From assembly GCA_022225965.2 (NCBI GenBank), contig JAKJXP020000030.1, positions 372,001 to 436,000 of the forward strand: a DNA stretch of 64,000 nt, read 5' to 3'. Shown piece by piece: positions 10,364 to 24,030 of the stretch. A model generated the notes under the pieces. The model was not told where the DNA came from. It was given only the letters and a program-made list of their open reading frames with translations, and searched no databases. The position numbers were made by a program, and so were the translations under genes. Each line of letters opens with the position of its first letter. Positions within the stretch are counted from its first letter, which is position 1. The DNA comes from Diatrype stigma. Its lineage: Eukaryota; Ascomycota; Sordariomycetes; Xylariales; Diatrypaceae.

Positions 10364-11872
10364 ATGGGATCTGCGCATACCAAAGATGTGGACAGTGGGA
10401 GTGGCCTTATCCCTGACGGGATAAGAGACGTTGCCGTAATTGGAGCAGGCATTAGTGGTGTCTCTGCGGCAGCCCACCTCTTGCGCGTCGGGATAAATGC
10501 CACTGTCTTCGAGCGTACGGGCGTGATAGGGGGTGTCTGGCATCTGGATCCTCGGCCGGATATAGACCCACCATTCCCAAATGATCGACCTTCTCGGCCG
10601 GATTGGAAAGCTGTCGAAGCGGAAGGCTTAGATCCGGAAGTGGTGGCGCTTCTACATGCGCCGACCAGTCCCTGTTATGCTGGTCTCGTCAACAACATCC
10701 CGACGCCGGTCATGCGAAGCAGCCTCCTCCATTGGCCTGAGGGGACCGGCGAGTTCGCTACGCACGATGTCATCAGACAGTACGTTGAGGACATCGCGTC
10801 CCAGAACTCCGTGCTGGACACAATTCAGTTCCACACTCGGGTCGAAAGTGTGACGAAGCCCGACAGTGAGGAAACGTGGACGGTCCGGACCAGCAAACTT
10901 CAAAAGGCAGAGTCTGGATCGGGCTACCGGTTTGAGAAGAGAACCTGGAAGTTCGATGCTGTCGTCGTGGCAAGCGGCCATTACAACGTGCCTCGCGTGC
11001 CTGATATACCTGGCCTTTCGGATTGGAAGCAGCGGTTTCCGGACCGCGTCATGCACTCGAAACTCTACCGCTCACCAGAGCGGTTCGCTAACAAAACAGT
11101 CCTTATTATCGGTGCAGGGGTTTCGTCGATGGACATTGCCAAAGAGACGGCCGCGCGAGGTGCCAAGGTATATCAGAGCGTGCGGGAGAGCAAGTACGCT
11201 CTCAACGCAGATCGACTGCCAGAGAATGCAGAGCGTGTTGCCATGGTCTCAGAATTCATTGCTAGCAATGACAACCCCTCTGACGAACTACGAAAGGACC
11301 AGGCCATTCCCGGCAAAGTTGTTCTATCGGACGGGAGAGTTCTAGAAGGAATTGATCATGTCGTTGTAGCGACGGGTTACATCACGTCTTACCCATTTCT
11401 GGAGGATTTGGAGCAGCCGTCGGTCTCCTGGGAAGACGCCGACGACAAGGTGGTCATCACAAGCGACGGCTACATCACTCACAACCTGCATAGAGATATT
11501 TTCTACATCCCGGATCCTACTCTGGCATTCGTTGGTGTCTCACACCTCGTATCTACCTTCTCATTCTTCGATTTCCAGGCGCAGGTTGTGGCAAGGGTTT
11601 TCGCGGGGCAGGTGCAGCTGCCCCCGACGTCCACCATGAAGGAGGAACACAAAGATAGGAAGGCGAAATTCCAGCGTGGCGATAGATTTCACAGTCTACT
11701 CTTGAAAGAGGATCTTTACATGGCAGAGGTCTTAGGCTGGGTTAACCACGACCTGGCCAAGGCCAACATCCAGCCAATGAAGGAGGTTGACGACGAGTGG
11801 ACCACCGGTTATAGCGCCTTGAAGGAGAGGCTTGCCTCGTTCCATGTGGACGCAGCTACACCCAAAGATTAG
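10364..11872 (+). CDS. Flavin-containing monooxygenase (class B, FMO-like)
   Basis: FAD/NADPH monooxygenase that would oxygenate N or S atoms or act as a Baeyer-Villiger-like enzyme; substrate unknown. 502 residues in one exon from the ATG at 10364, since the in-frame DNA upstream lacks conserved sequence. An FAD-binding VAVIGAGISGVSAAAHLL lies at about residues 23-40, and an NADPH-binding LIIGAGVSSMDIA at about 247-259. The FMO identifying region is present as FPDRVMHSKLY (225-235), where the usual Gly after F-x is Asp227. The late ATGY motif is in VVVATGYITSYPF. The family has no transmembrane span and none is seen. There is no clear biosynthetic cluster partner next to it; the amidoligase-like gene is 4.5 kb downstream. 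Confidence 0.9.
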   Translation: MGSAHTKDVDSGSGLIPDGIRDVAVIGAGISGVSAAAHLLRVGINATVFERTGVIGGVWHLDPRPDIDPPFPNDRPSRPDWKAVEAEGLDPEVVALLHAPTSPCYAGLVNNIPTPVMRSSLLHWPEGTGEFATHDVIRQYVEDIASQNSVLDTIQFHTRVESVTKPDSEETWTVRTSKLQKAESGSGYRFEKRTWKFDAVVVASGHYNVPRVPDIPGLSDWKQRFPDRVMHSKLYRSPERFANKTVLIIGAGVSSMDIAKETAARGAKVYQSVRESKYALNADRLPENAERVAMVSEFIASNDNPSDELRKDQAIPGKVVLSDGRVLEGIDHVVVATGYITSYPFLEDLEQPSVSWEDADDKVVITSDGYITHNLHRDIFYIPDPTLAFVGVSHLVSTFSFFDFQAQVVARVFAGQVQLPPTSTMKEEHKDRKAKFQRGDRFHSLLLKEDLYMAEVLGWVNHDLAKANIQPMKEVDDEWTTGYSALKERLASFHVDAATPKD

Positions 11873-14800
11873 ATGCTTACATATGTATACATGCTTTCGA
11901 CGGAACTTGCACTTGGTATTTTTGAGATGTTAACCCTTGATACATGTTGCATATTGGTCGTCCCTCTGATTTAGGGCTTAGGCCATGACACTTGTGAGTC
12001 ATATCTAGTGCTGTCATCTCATCATCTATCTAGCTCATAATGATCACTGGAACCACAGCTTACACATCTGAGAGAAATATTGCAAGTTATCTTCATGCCA
12101 CAGCTTCAGTGACCTTGAAATACTGTCTCAGGGGGGTTGTGGCCTAAAGATCGGTTTTTAGCTCTTGGGTATCGCAGAAAATGGCAAACTTAGTGATTAA
12201 CAATGGATTTGGTGGCTTCGCATGACGAATTCTTCTCGAAGTGTCAGCTATAAAGTACATTGATGTTGTTGCTACAGATTTCCCTAGTCATAACATTCCA
12301 ATTCCATCGCTATATTTGAGTAATGAAACGTAAGCAAAATCAATAGGTGATCCCATACAGGAAAGCTCCTCTTTACATACATTAGTCTCAAGACACTTCA
12401 TAGGATTCTCTCTACCTGGAGTCTAACTAAGATCGTCCATCTCGGAATGACCAAGGTGGGCAACGCCGTCGACGAAGGGCTTGTCAAAAGGCACTTGAGT
12501 CTCGTTGCATACTCCCTATTCAAGAAGCCGGTCCTCATGAAGATTGCGAACATACCTGAGAATATTGAGACTATCGAGGGAGAAACGGAGGCATACCGAA
12601 TACCTAAATAAGTCTAGTTACAGCTATGGACCCAAATCTACCACCTATAACGATGATAAAAACACCCTCATGACTGTTATCAACCGCCTTCGTCGCACCC
12701 GCTCGTCATCTCGTCATATACCTCAGGTGGTAGAAAAGGGGAGGGTTAGAAAATTGGGATATCACTAGGGGGCTGTCTCTAGCTAGCCACTTTGGCGTGC
12801 GGCGCCAGCTAGCTCAGTTTGAGTCTAAATCCGTTGATATTAGGTTATTCTTCTATGCCATGCGTATACGCTATTGTGGTCTTTGTGATCCTAAAGGAAA
12901 ATGTAGATTTTTTTTAACAATGTGGGTCAATACATAAGCACCACAGATAAAAGGGGGGAGGCCGTTGCGACATATACTACAGCTCATAACCGAGAATTCC
13001 TTTTCCCGACATAGGCTACTTACTTATAAGGACTTAGTTAGATATATAAATATAGAATATACATTCCCTTTCGGAAGATTCGTACGTTCGGGTCCACCAG
13101 ATCCGCTCTCATCGTGCTGTGACATGATCATTGACGACGTGAATGACCCCCTGCCCCTTCCACTTTTTGTACCCTATAAGGAAGAGTACTAAGCCAGATT
13201 TTCCATGTTGCATGTAAGAAAGTAACAGCAATCTACCCCTATATTAATTGACCCTTTAATAGATATTGTTCGGATCCACACAGGTGCGAACCCAACAGTC
13301 TCCCACTTCGCCTAGAGGTCAATAACCTTATTTCAACTACATAAACGACCCACGCTTCTTCCCTTCTCCCCGCTTCCTTTTGAGTTCAAGTTCATTTAAA
13401 TAAGTGGTGGGTCCATTAATCCAAATCCATGGTACAGCTGGCCGTGGCAACTTTTCCCTCAGACGAACCAAGTATCTCATTCAAGATCAGTAACTAAATG
13501 CGCCGTGAAACCTGATGCGCTGCATTAGATCCTAGCCCGCCCATAGTACATATGGAGCGAACGATATATCTAGCCCTGTTGCTACACAGAGTTTATTGGA
13601 AGAATAGTCATGTATCGAAGTAACTGGCTTGGTTATCTACAATAATATGTTCTATAAACATCACATGCATTGCTATCCCTTATCCCACGCTACTTTTGAC
13701 TAGAAAGGTGTGGAGTTGATCGGTTGATGCGTAGAGATCATGTCATCGTATGTGTAGGACAAACCCCCTATAGGCCAGCTGGTGTGCTGTTTCCTCTTTT
13801 GGAAGCAATGTATCATATGTTTGGCTCGTCATCTTGAGCTGCCGTCCCGTGATCCCTGTAAAAGTCATGGAGCATGCAATATCGAAGTTCGGGCAATATC
13901 ATCCAATTAGCAAGTAGCAGCCACTGGAGTATGCGACTTTCTGCATCCCTGAAGAGATTAATCCTTGCCAAATCTGCTGCTGAGCCGTGTTCGTTCATGC
14001 AAGAAGCCCTTTGTAGTTACTAATCAATGGCTATCATCTTCAACGACATGCTTTCTCGACGGCTATACCTTGTCTTTCATAGATCTCAAGTCTACCATGA
14101 GGACGCGAATGCCTAGATGGCGAAGGCACCGTGCGAATACTCCTTTATAATGAAGTATTGCTAGCTTTCAACAGAGGCACCACTGTGGACTAATCATGAA
14201 CTGGCTCACCTACCTTTCAAATGGTGCTTTTGAGGCTTAGACCGGTTGATTCACAACCTTGCTGCGCATTCGCCTAATTTCCTATGACACGATGGTGTTG
14301 ATGTTCGGCAAAGTGTAGGTCAAGAGGTAAGCATCAGTCTGCTCGGTCCATTGTATAAGAAGAAACCTCGAAAAGTCACGGTCAGCATTAAGCGGAGACA
14401 TTGTCTTTCGGGCTTGGACGTAGATACTATAGTATCCACATAACCCTGGCAGCTCATCATAGGCAGGGCCCATTACCCCTTGAACATTCTACCAGTAGTT
14501 GCTGCCTCAGCTCGGTTCGCCGCATACTTGACCAAAAGTGACAGCCTTTTGCCTTCCGAGCGTTTCTAAGTACCTCGTTGCTGAACAGATATGTAGGTGG
14601 AGAGGTAGCTCGCGCCGACCCCTTTACCAGACGTAGTTGAGTACATAAAGAAAGGGCAACTAAAACGGCCAGGTAAGAAGCGTTGCTTCAGCTCCATTCC
14701 GGATCGATTATGGATTACTCCCTCTCCTGTGGCGCTTATCCTTCATGCGTGCTTTTGCAATATGATAGAATGCTAGCTATAGATATTCCAATGAAAGAAC

Positions 14801-16405
14801 AAAAGGCCAGTGGATTATATAGCGCATGATATAATAACCGTGAAACAGAGACGAACAGAATTCCTGTACGAAATGGATTGGTTAGTGGCCCATACCGTCT
14901 AGTTGTATATTAATTGCGCAATCATTACCTTCATATTTTCTAGATAGTCCTATGTACGTCTATCATACTGACAAGATATCCTGTAATTAATCATAATCAA
15001 ACAGGTTTTCTCCAACTTATCTTGGTGAGAAATGCATCGCCATTATAGAGTGTATCCTTGCTCATACTTGGGTTACCATCTTGCAATCATTAATATCATA
15101 TGATATCTTCAATGTGCCAATATGTTACTAGTTATGTCTAACTAGGCTTGTGTCGCTTGCAACTAATCGCACGAAAGACAGGATTGCATGGATACTCTTA
15201 CGAAAGCTCAGGGTATAACAATAATAAGGGTGACACCCTACTGACATAGTATCACCTCACGACACGGGGATTTCTACGACGACCACCATCATGTGTATTT
15301 AATCACATTCACTTCTCATTTCCTTAAGACTCTACTCCTCAATAGTTGTCCTCAAACAAGGAAGCTACGGCACAATCCAAGAATTACAAATCAAATAGCC
15401 TAATGCCAAGAAAGGGCAAATGGCCCGGGTTTACTTTCACAGGACGAAATGATTCAAGGCCCCCGAGATAAGAAGAAAATATGATCAACATCTAGACGGC
15501 TGTCTTCGGCACCTCTTCGGTACCCAACCGACCCCGTTATTGCCGTTAATGGTGATGCGGGACTTATAGGCCCGGGGTTATTAAGGCCGGGAACCGACGT
15601 TGTCATCTGCGAGCGAGGCCTCTTGCACTCTTATATGATATATATCTCTATATCTCTTCTGCAGCCGGCACAGCCCCTGCGTGAGGCTTTTATCATGCCT
15701 CCGCTGGATCGATGGTCTAATTTTACGTAAACGGCAATCTACGTTTATCCTCGGTATTAACGTCGTTAGCTTTTTTGTTCCCATTCATGCCCAACCCGAG
15801 GTTTGTGCCTGATCGAATCACCACTTCGTTCCTTTTCCGGGTTGGACGTTGAACGGAACCGCCGCCGGCTGGAACCATAGAATTTTTCGAAAGGGGACAC
15901 CTCTTATCACAACGAGGCAGCTGACGTCAAGGGGCCCCGTATGCTTTGGTTTCGGAAGCAGGGCCAGGTGCAGGCTAGCGGCGCGTGTCGGGCATGTGAA
16001 AGGATGGAAATCCCGAACAAGTTGCGAAGAGAAAATGTTCATTTGGTAAGGGGTATATGACTATCTAGCGAGCATTCCTGCGTGCCCATTTACATGCTAT
16101 TTGTTTCTGCGACAACCTCTAGATTCTCTCCGTTCATATGGATGCAAGTAGCCGGTGTGTCGTAACATCATATTTACTTTCAGGCACATCGTATTGAGAT
16201 TGACGGTGTGAAATTCGCGTTTTCGTTTTCCTTCATCATGTCATACCAATTAATATCAGGAGGCAAGCCATGTGAAACCGCCTCGACACCCCATTTTCGA
16301 TTACACGAAGGTGGGGGATGGCTTAGGTCGCTATTATATCTCTGCCCGACCTCGAGGACGGAATCGGCAGTAAAATGTCTTGTAGCATCCGCGAACCTAT
16401 GCGAC
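11873..16405. other. 4.5-kb stretch without a supported gene
   Basis: Balanced to slightly AT-rich DNA with stops in all frames. Short frames on the minus strand (13813-13998 and 14282-14473) look protein-like but start without a clear context, share no known domain and cannot be joined by plausible introns. No terminal repeats or transposase motifs were seen. It may be a decayed gene or an old insertion. Confidence 0.45.
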
Positions 16406-17587
16406 ATGGCAGAAGATATGTCTATTGCTATCGAGCTAAAATTCCTGATACCATTCCTACCACATGGCCATGCGGGGGAGAAGCAGACCCCCGGGCCACC
16501 GATCAAAGAGGTGGCCTATATCCAGGACGCCAGAGACATCCACGACGCTAGCAGGTTGAAGCTCTGGAAAGACGCATTTTATAGCGTCGCCAGCACTATC
16601 AAAGGAGTGGCCGGCCAGGATGCAATCACCAGCTATGAACTGGAAGATCGTGGCGCCCAGGAGTGGGAATTCTGGGCTACGACGTGGATCGTCAAGGACT
16701 CCAAGTCTGCCGAACCTAGTAAAGAAGACCCCGATAGCCACCGCTTCATCTGGGTTCCCGTGGAGATCAATTCCCCGAAGATGGCGTGGCGGCACCCGGG
16801 CACTCTCAGGCTCATCGAGATAGTGTTGAAAGCTCTACGGGGGGCCCATCACATCGTGTCAAACCACAGCTGCGAGGTCCACGTCCACGTAGGACGGCTA
16901 GACGGCCGAGCGTTCTCTCTGCCTTCGATGAAGAGGATGGCGATCTTGATGTGGATGGCCGAGCCGATAATGCGGAAGGTCAAGGACCCTCGGTCTCCGA
17001 ACTACGACCACACATATACATGGAGCTTTGCGCAACGGGATCACAGCAGACTAGCCAAGTGGATTCGCGAGGACAAGACACCGCAAGCCCGTACGAGACG
17101 CGAACTCGAGGGCCTGGACCCTGCTCTGGTAGGGTACGTGATAAGCAAGAAGGCCATGTTTCCGGAGTACCAGAAGGCGATTGGTCACATCTGGAGGGCT
17201 CACACCTACGTCGAACTCGGGAAGATGATGTCAGGGGACGATAAGCCACACCGCCGCCTTGGGTTTAACTTCAGCGCCATGGGCGAGGAGGACGAGAGGG
17301 CGCGCAGGAGCCCGAAGACTATCGAGTGCCGTTTCCTGGAGGGCATCATTGAAGAGGATGTGATCATTGGTTGGATAAGGATATTCGGGACCATGGTCCA
17401 AGCCGCCCTCAACAGGCAGGAGACGCAAGGTCGATTTGCCAAGACTGTCCTGAGGCTCGTGGACGAGGACGACCAGCCGCCGTTTGCCGAGGCTTTCCAT
17501 CGTTTGGCAGAAGACCTAGGTATAGACAAAGAGATATCCAAGCCGATAGAGGTACTGATCCGGAGGATTCACGGCGAAGGGGCATAA
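16406..17587 (+). CDS. Amidoligase-like enzyme (Amidoligase_2-type, COOH-NH2 ligase superfamily)
   Basis: The family belongs to the ATP-grasp/glutamine-synthetase-like COOH-NH2 ligases predicted to form amide bonds on peptides or small molecules; the fungal substrates are unknown. 393 residues. The first strand MSIAIELKFLIPF carries the conserved I-E-L. WVPVEINSPKM (about 117-126) is the second acidic motif, and HIVSNHSCEVHVHVGR (about 149-164) is the metal/ATP-binding His-rich strand. YTWSFAQRDHSRL and KTIECRFLEGIIEEDVI follow, the latter resembling the family's E-x-R motif near the end. The ATG at 16406 places the first strand at the N-terminus. An in-frame ATG at 16238 would add 56 residues of unlikely sequence. 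It stands alone, without the gamma-glutamylcyclotransferase neighbour often seen in bacteria. Confidence 0.75.
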   Translation: MAEDMSIAIELKFLIPFLPHGHAGEKQTPGPPIKEVAYIQDARDIHDASRLKLWKDAFYSVASTIKGVAGQDAITSYELEDRGAQEWEFWATTWIVKDSKSAEPSKEDPDSHRFIWVPVEINSPKMAWRHPGTLRLIEIVLKALRGAHHIVSNHSCEVHVHVGRLDGRAFSLPSMKRMAILMWMAEPIMRKVKDPRSPNYDHTYTWSFAQRDHSRLAKWIREDKTPQARTRRELEGLDPALVGYVISKKAMFPEYQKAIGHIWRAHTYVELGKMMSGDDKPHRRLGFNFSAMGEEDERARRSPKTIECRFLEGIIEEDVIIGWIRIFGTMVQAALNRQETQGRFAKTVLRLVDEDDQPPFAEAFHRLAEDLGIDKEISKPIEVLIRRIHGEGA

Positions 17588-18745
17588 CGAACGGTTCGGG
17601 TGGGCACGCGGAGGGATAGACTCGGGACTCTGGCTCATCTGCTTCCCTGAAATTGATTTGATATGTCGTGGGCATGGTTCATTGCAACAGGAGCACGTGG
17701 GGAAGTACTTTGGTACTGACATATCTCGGATGGTGTCTAGTGAGTCGCTGACAGCTGTCCAATGATGTTCCCTACGAAGCCATCCTTCTGGCCGCGTAAA
17801 CTGTCGACTGCTTCCGTATTGTATGCGTCTGTATAGCCTGAGACTTCATCCTAGTTAGGATACTAGAGCCGCGTCCCCCCAAACTCGACCTCTGGGTTCC
17901 TGATTGGATGGTTAAACCGGGTGACTGCAACTCAATTCGTGATCTTGTGCGACACACCGGGGTGGCCTTGGTAATCCGATTAATGTTTCCGTTATAAAGT
18001 CGACGCTCATTGGAGAGAATAACGTGGTAGAACGTGGGGTTTTGGCCCTTTCGAACTGCACCGCCACCCTGCCGTGCTGATCGAATCGGCGCTTTTGAAA
18101 TCCAATCAATGCTACATGCAAGGAAACGTTGAGACGACGCTGATGCTGCCCAGCCGGTTTATTTCGGCATTCGGAAAGGACGCAGCATGCGGTGTACTGG
18201 GCATCATGGCTCTCAGACCACAGTCCATCCCGTGCCACTATACACAGCAGTATACAGACTACTATTAGTCGATTAGATATAGCGACCTGCTCGTGCCTCT
18301 AGACTGATCCTTTTTTAGGGGTGACAGCATATAGTTATATAGCGCAGAAGGAACGACTCTGCATTAGATCAATATTCAACGGGTCCCTAAAAGACTCAAT
18401 GCTGCTTGCCAAGTGCTTGCTTGGAGTGGCCACGTCCAAAAGGCCGTAGGACCATGATCCAGTGATTCATGTTTGACGGCTCCAGGTCACTGTCCATACA
18501 TATAGACGAGGCCCATAGCCGTTGGCATAAAGCCTCTTCATCTCTCGACAAGAGGTACACTGTTGATAGCCACTCTGGCTACCGGCAATCATCCGGCCAC
18601 TGCCACATGCCGCGCAACGACCACTCCAACTATAAGGCATTCCAAACCACTGCATCATTTGTAGTTAGCAGCTTTTCTTCTGACAACGACCTAGTTTTGT
18701 GTTAGGATATTCAAGGCATGGTTTGGAGAACCGGGGCCAAGTCTT
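17588..18745. other. Intergenic region between convergent genes
   Basis: About 1.2 kb with only short frames. No RNA gene or repeat was recognised. Confidence 0.4.
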
Positions 18746-19837
18746 TCATTCATACAAGGCAGCCTTGAGATGCGCTGGAGGGTGGGTAAAAGTATTCTCG
18801 AGCAAGTGGCTTACACTCATCTTCTCGACCTGTCTGCCCTGGGTGCTGAGAAATTCACCGTTGGCTAGAGGGAACCGCCATTTGACGGCCCATTGTATGA
18901 TTTGTTCCATGTTAGCTTTCTGGTCCTCCGAAGTCTCGAATTCGATCCTCAAGGTCTTTAGATTAGGCATCTTTCCGAAAGCGAGCCCCCATGCTTCAGG
19001 CTTGAAGTCAGGATTACCACCCTCCACCAGCATATCTGCTTGCATCTCAGCTAGGCTAACCCTGCCCTTGAATGGATTAATGATGGGTGGACTGTTTGTT
19101 TCCCAATCCCACCAGTCGCTTCGTCGCAGTGTTATCGTTAGTCTTTCTATGGGGTCAAACCGTGGTGTATTGTTAACGGTACCCCAAAATCGGTGATTGT
19201 CTTCTAGCCAGAACGCCTGTGTGAATAGGCGGGCAGAACGCACCAGCTCGTACTGTTTCACACCAGGGACTGACGAAGGCTTTCCCAACTTGCGTGTGAA
19301 ATACTCTTGAACCCGAGAAGAAGACCAAGATAGTTGCTCCGAGTCTGGACCGCGATTGAGGTAAAGGACATGTTCCTTCTGCAGCAACGGGAAAGCATGC
19401 GCTTCAAGATACACCCTCCTGCAGGTCTGCAATAGGGCGATATTGATTCTCATAGGTCTCGTATTATCAGGGCGGAGCCAGTGACCAGAGAGGGTGAAAT
19501 CCGGGGCAGTATTCTGTGTGGGGTCCTTTGAGAACTCGGGGAGGGGTACGGGGTCATGATCATAGCGGACGACGGGGTCGTGAGGCAGGCGATGTGCATC
19601 AGGGGATGGGTATGCCACTAAGGCGGATCGGAATATTTGGGTTCTGATTTCGGCAGGAATGCGGCCATTGAAGAGTGGAGATGATAGCTGCGGATTGATC
19701 TCCTGGGTCTCGAGGTGTTGAGATAGATTGAACAGTTCCTTAGCCTTACTCCGCGTGACTCGCATCGAAGGCTGCGGCTGACGTTCAGAGCGGGCCTGTT
19801 CGCGGCGGAGGGAGAAACGATTACGACGAATGTCCAT
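18746..19837 (-). CDS. Fungal DUF7730-like / F-box-like hypothetical protein
   Basis: 363 residues from the ATG at 19837. It has an Arg-rich start, then a motif resembling F-box-like and DUF7730 proteins (L-x-x-E-I-R-x-x-I-F-R, here RIPAEIRTQIFRSAL). LLQTCRRVYLEA (about residues 145-156) follows, the hallmark second motif in which a conserved Cys-Arg-x-x-Y/x-E-A precedes a description of solvent-exposed strands. FDPIERLTITLRRSDWWDWE and MPNLKTLRIEFET look like the Leu-rich terminal part. The role is unknown; such proteins are abundant and lineage-expanded in filamentous ascomycetes. An in-frame stretch upstream (to 19993) lacks an ATG and was left out. Confidence 0.7.
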   Translation of the reverse strand: MDIRRNRFSLRREQARSERQPQPSMRVTRSKAKELFNLSQHLETQEINPQLSSPLFNGRIPAEIRTQIFRSALVAYPSPDAHRLPHDPVVRYDHDPVPLPEFSKDPTQNTAPDFTLSGHWLRPDNTRPMRINIALLQTCRRVYLEAHAFPLLQKEHVLYLNRGPDSEQLSWSSSRVQEYFTRKLGKPSSVPGVKQYELVRSARLFTQAFWLEDNHRFWGTVNNTPRFDPIERLTITLRRSDWWDWETNSPPIINPFKGRVSLAEMQADMLVEGGNPDFKPEAWGLAFGKMPNLKTLRIEFETSEDQKANMEQIIQWAVKWRFPLANGEFLSTQGRQVEKMSVSHLLENTFTHPPAHLKAALYE

Positions 19838-21130
19838 CTGAGCGATCGGCAGACCTGCAGCAGTAAAATGACTTGGATAATAGTCGATAATGAAGAAAAG
19901 TCTCTTGCTTGTGTGGTCTGTCTCTTTGGTCCGTCTCTTTGCATACTTCAAGTAGTCATGTTGTGCCACTTTGCCACATACTATACGACGCACCTAGCTA
20001 CTGCTGCCTAACCAACTGAACGATCTCGCTGGAGCCTTGGCTGCCAGTGTGACATTGTCAGCATTGCTAATGTACATGTATTGAACATGCTATACGCGAG
20101 TTTTGAGGCACCTGGAATGAACTTTAGTCACTCAAGAGGGGGATGTACCCAGACTTTTTATTCTTATACTCGGGTAGCCCAGTAGCTCGACAGTCCCTGT
20201 ATATACGATAGGGGCTCCAGATGAACATGTAGCTTCGTAAGTAGCGGCAATAGTGATTTGTAGCATATGCAATTGAGCTGGAAAAGGTACAGTAGATAAC
20301 AAAGGTTCATGAAGTATAAATATAACGGAGAAAGTATTCATGTGAAGGTTGAAAGACTCGCTGTCGGGGTCTCGCTACCTACCTACTACCTAGGCACCCA
20401 GTAGTTATAAGCCGAGCAGCTGGACTCCTAGTACTGAGCAGGGAGATGTAGCCGAGCTGAATTTTAACTGAATGGGAAGTAGGTATTCCCAATTCTCCAC
20501 CTCTACCGTAGGCGATCAACCGGCAAGAAAGTGGTATACAGACAGCCAATGGCAATAAGTCTATAGCCAACTCGGGTCCCTCACATGTAGGAATAGTTGC
20601 GAAGTGTATACGTGCTTAGCAAGGTAGGTATGTAACTAGTAGGTGTAGGTATGTGCCGCCTACGTATATAGGGGCCTGGCCAACAGGCAGATGGGTAGGC
20701 GCGTTATGTAACTAGACCGATATCCGACACCACCTCATGCAGGTGCCCAATGCCTCCATCTACTGCATGTACTTAGGTAGGTCCACTATGTTGTAGGCTA
20801 GCCTTGACAGCGCACTAGCCACACGGAGTGGGCCAGTGCCTCCAGCCACCCTTGAGCCACATTTCATCAGAATGCCTGACTGCTGGTCCCTGGAGCTCCA
20901 GTCAGTCCAGTGCCAGTTAGTTACTTCCAGGTTATTAGGTGCTTAGTCTTACGTAGTGTCGTCGCGACTTGAACCTCTAAAATTTCCCATTTCCCATTTC
21001 CCATTTCCCATTCCCATCTTCCAACCCCATTTCTACGAGAACTCCAATCCCTCTTCGTTGTTGCCGCTACTCATCAGGGCTACTGCGACCCCATCTCCCT
21101 ATTGCCTACGAGTATTTCAGATCGGTCAAT
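19838..21130. promoter_or_regulatory. Divergent intergenic region upstream of CEF1 and the DUF7730-like gene
   Basis: 1.3 kb rich in CCTACC/TAGGTA motifs (for example 20380-20400, 20620-20660, 20775-20785). A tandem TTTCCCA repeat (four copies, 20983-21010) lies about 120 bp before the CEF1 ATG. No gene was seen. Confidence 0.4.
20983..21010 (+). repeat. Tandem 7-bp repeat (TTTCCCA)4
   Basis: Four adjacent copies of TTTCCCA followed by a degenerate copy, in the probable 5' leader or promoter of CEF1. Confidence 0.8.
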
Positions 21131-23677
<2,547 letters not shown>

Positions 23678-24030
23678 AGGAGAGACGGGAGACGATACTT
23701 GTATACCAAACCATTACCATGTGATATATTAATGCCTACAGAAGATCAGGGCGCCCAACACCAGCAGTGCACCCAAATGGCCCCAACGAGAACTATGCCG
23801 AATGCAAATCCGCCTTTTCTTTTATAGCCAATCTTACTCTCATCATTTCTATCGTGACCAAAACTTCGTCAAGTATCCCAAAACATTTTGAACCGGTTCC
23901 GTTCGGCGGTTCTTTTCCCTAGTCTCTTTTTCGTCCCTTCCCCCCGCCCCTCATTCCTTTTTCTCCTAACCCACTCCAGTCCGTTACTTACTTGCCTGCC
24001 TCCATATTACGTGACTCAACTAACTGCCAG
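23678..24030. other. Intergenic region between convergent CEF1 and the MFS gene
   Basis: 353 bp, pyrimidine-rich on the + strand near 23920-23985. It presumably holds both 3' ends. No gene was seen. Confidence 0.4.

Noticed and set aside
13261..13330. tRNA-like GGTGCGAACCC segment
   Set aside because: Could not be folded into a cloverleaf: no matching acceptor or anticodon stems.
13813..14473. Two protein-like minus-strand frames as exons of one gene
   Set aside because: No acceptable donor/acceptor pair joins them and neither shows a known domain.
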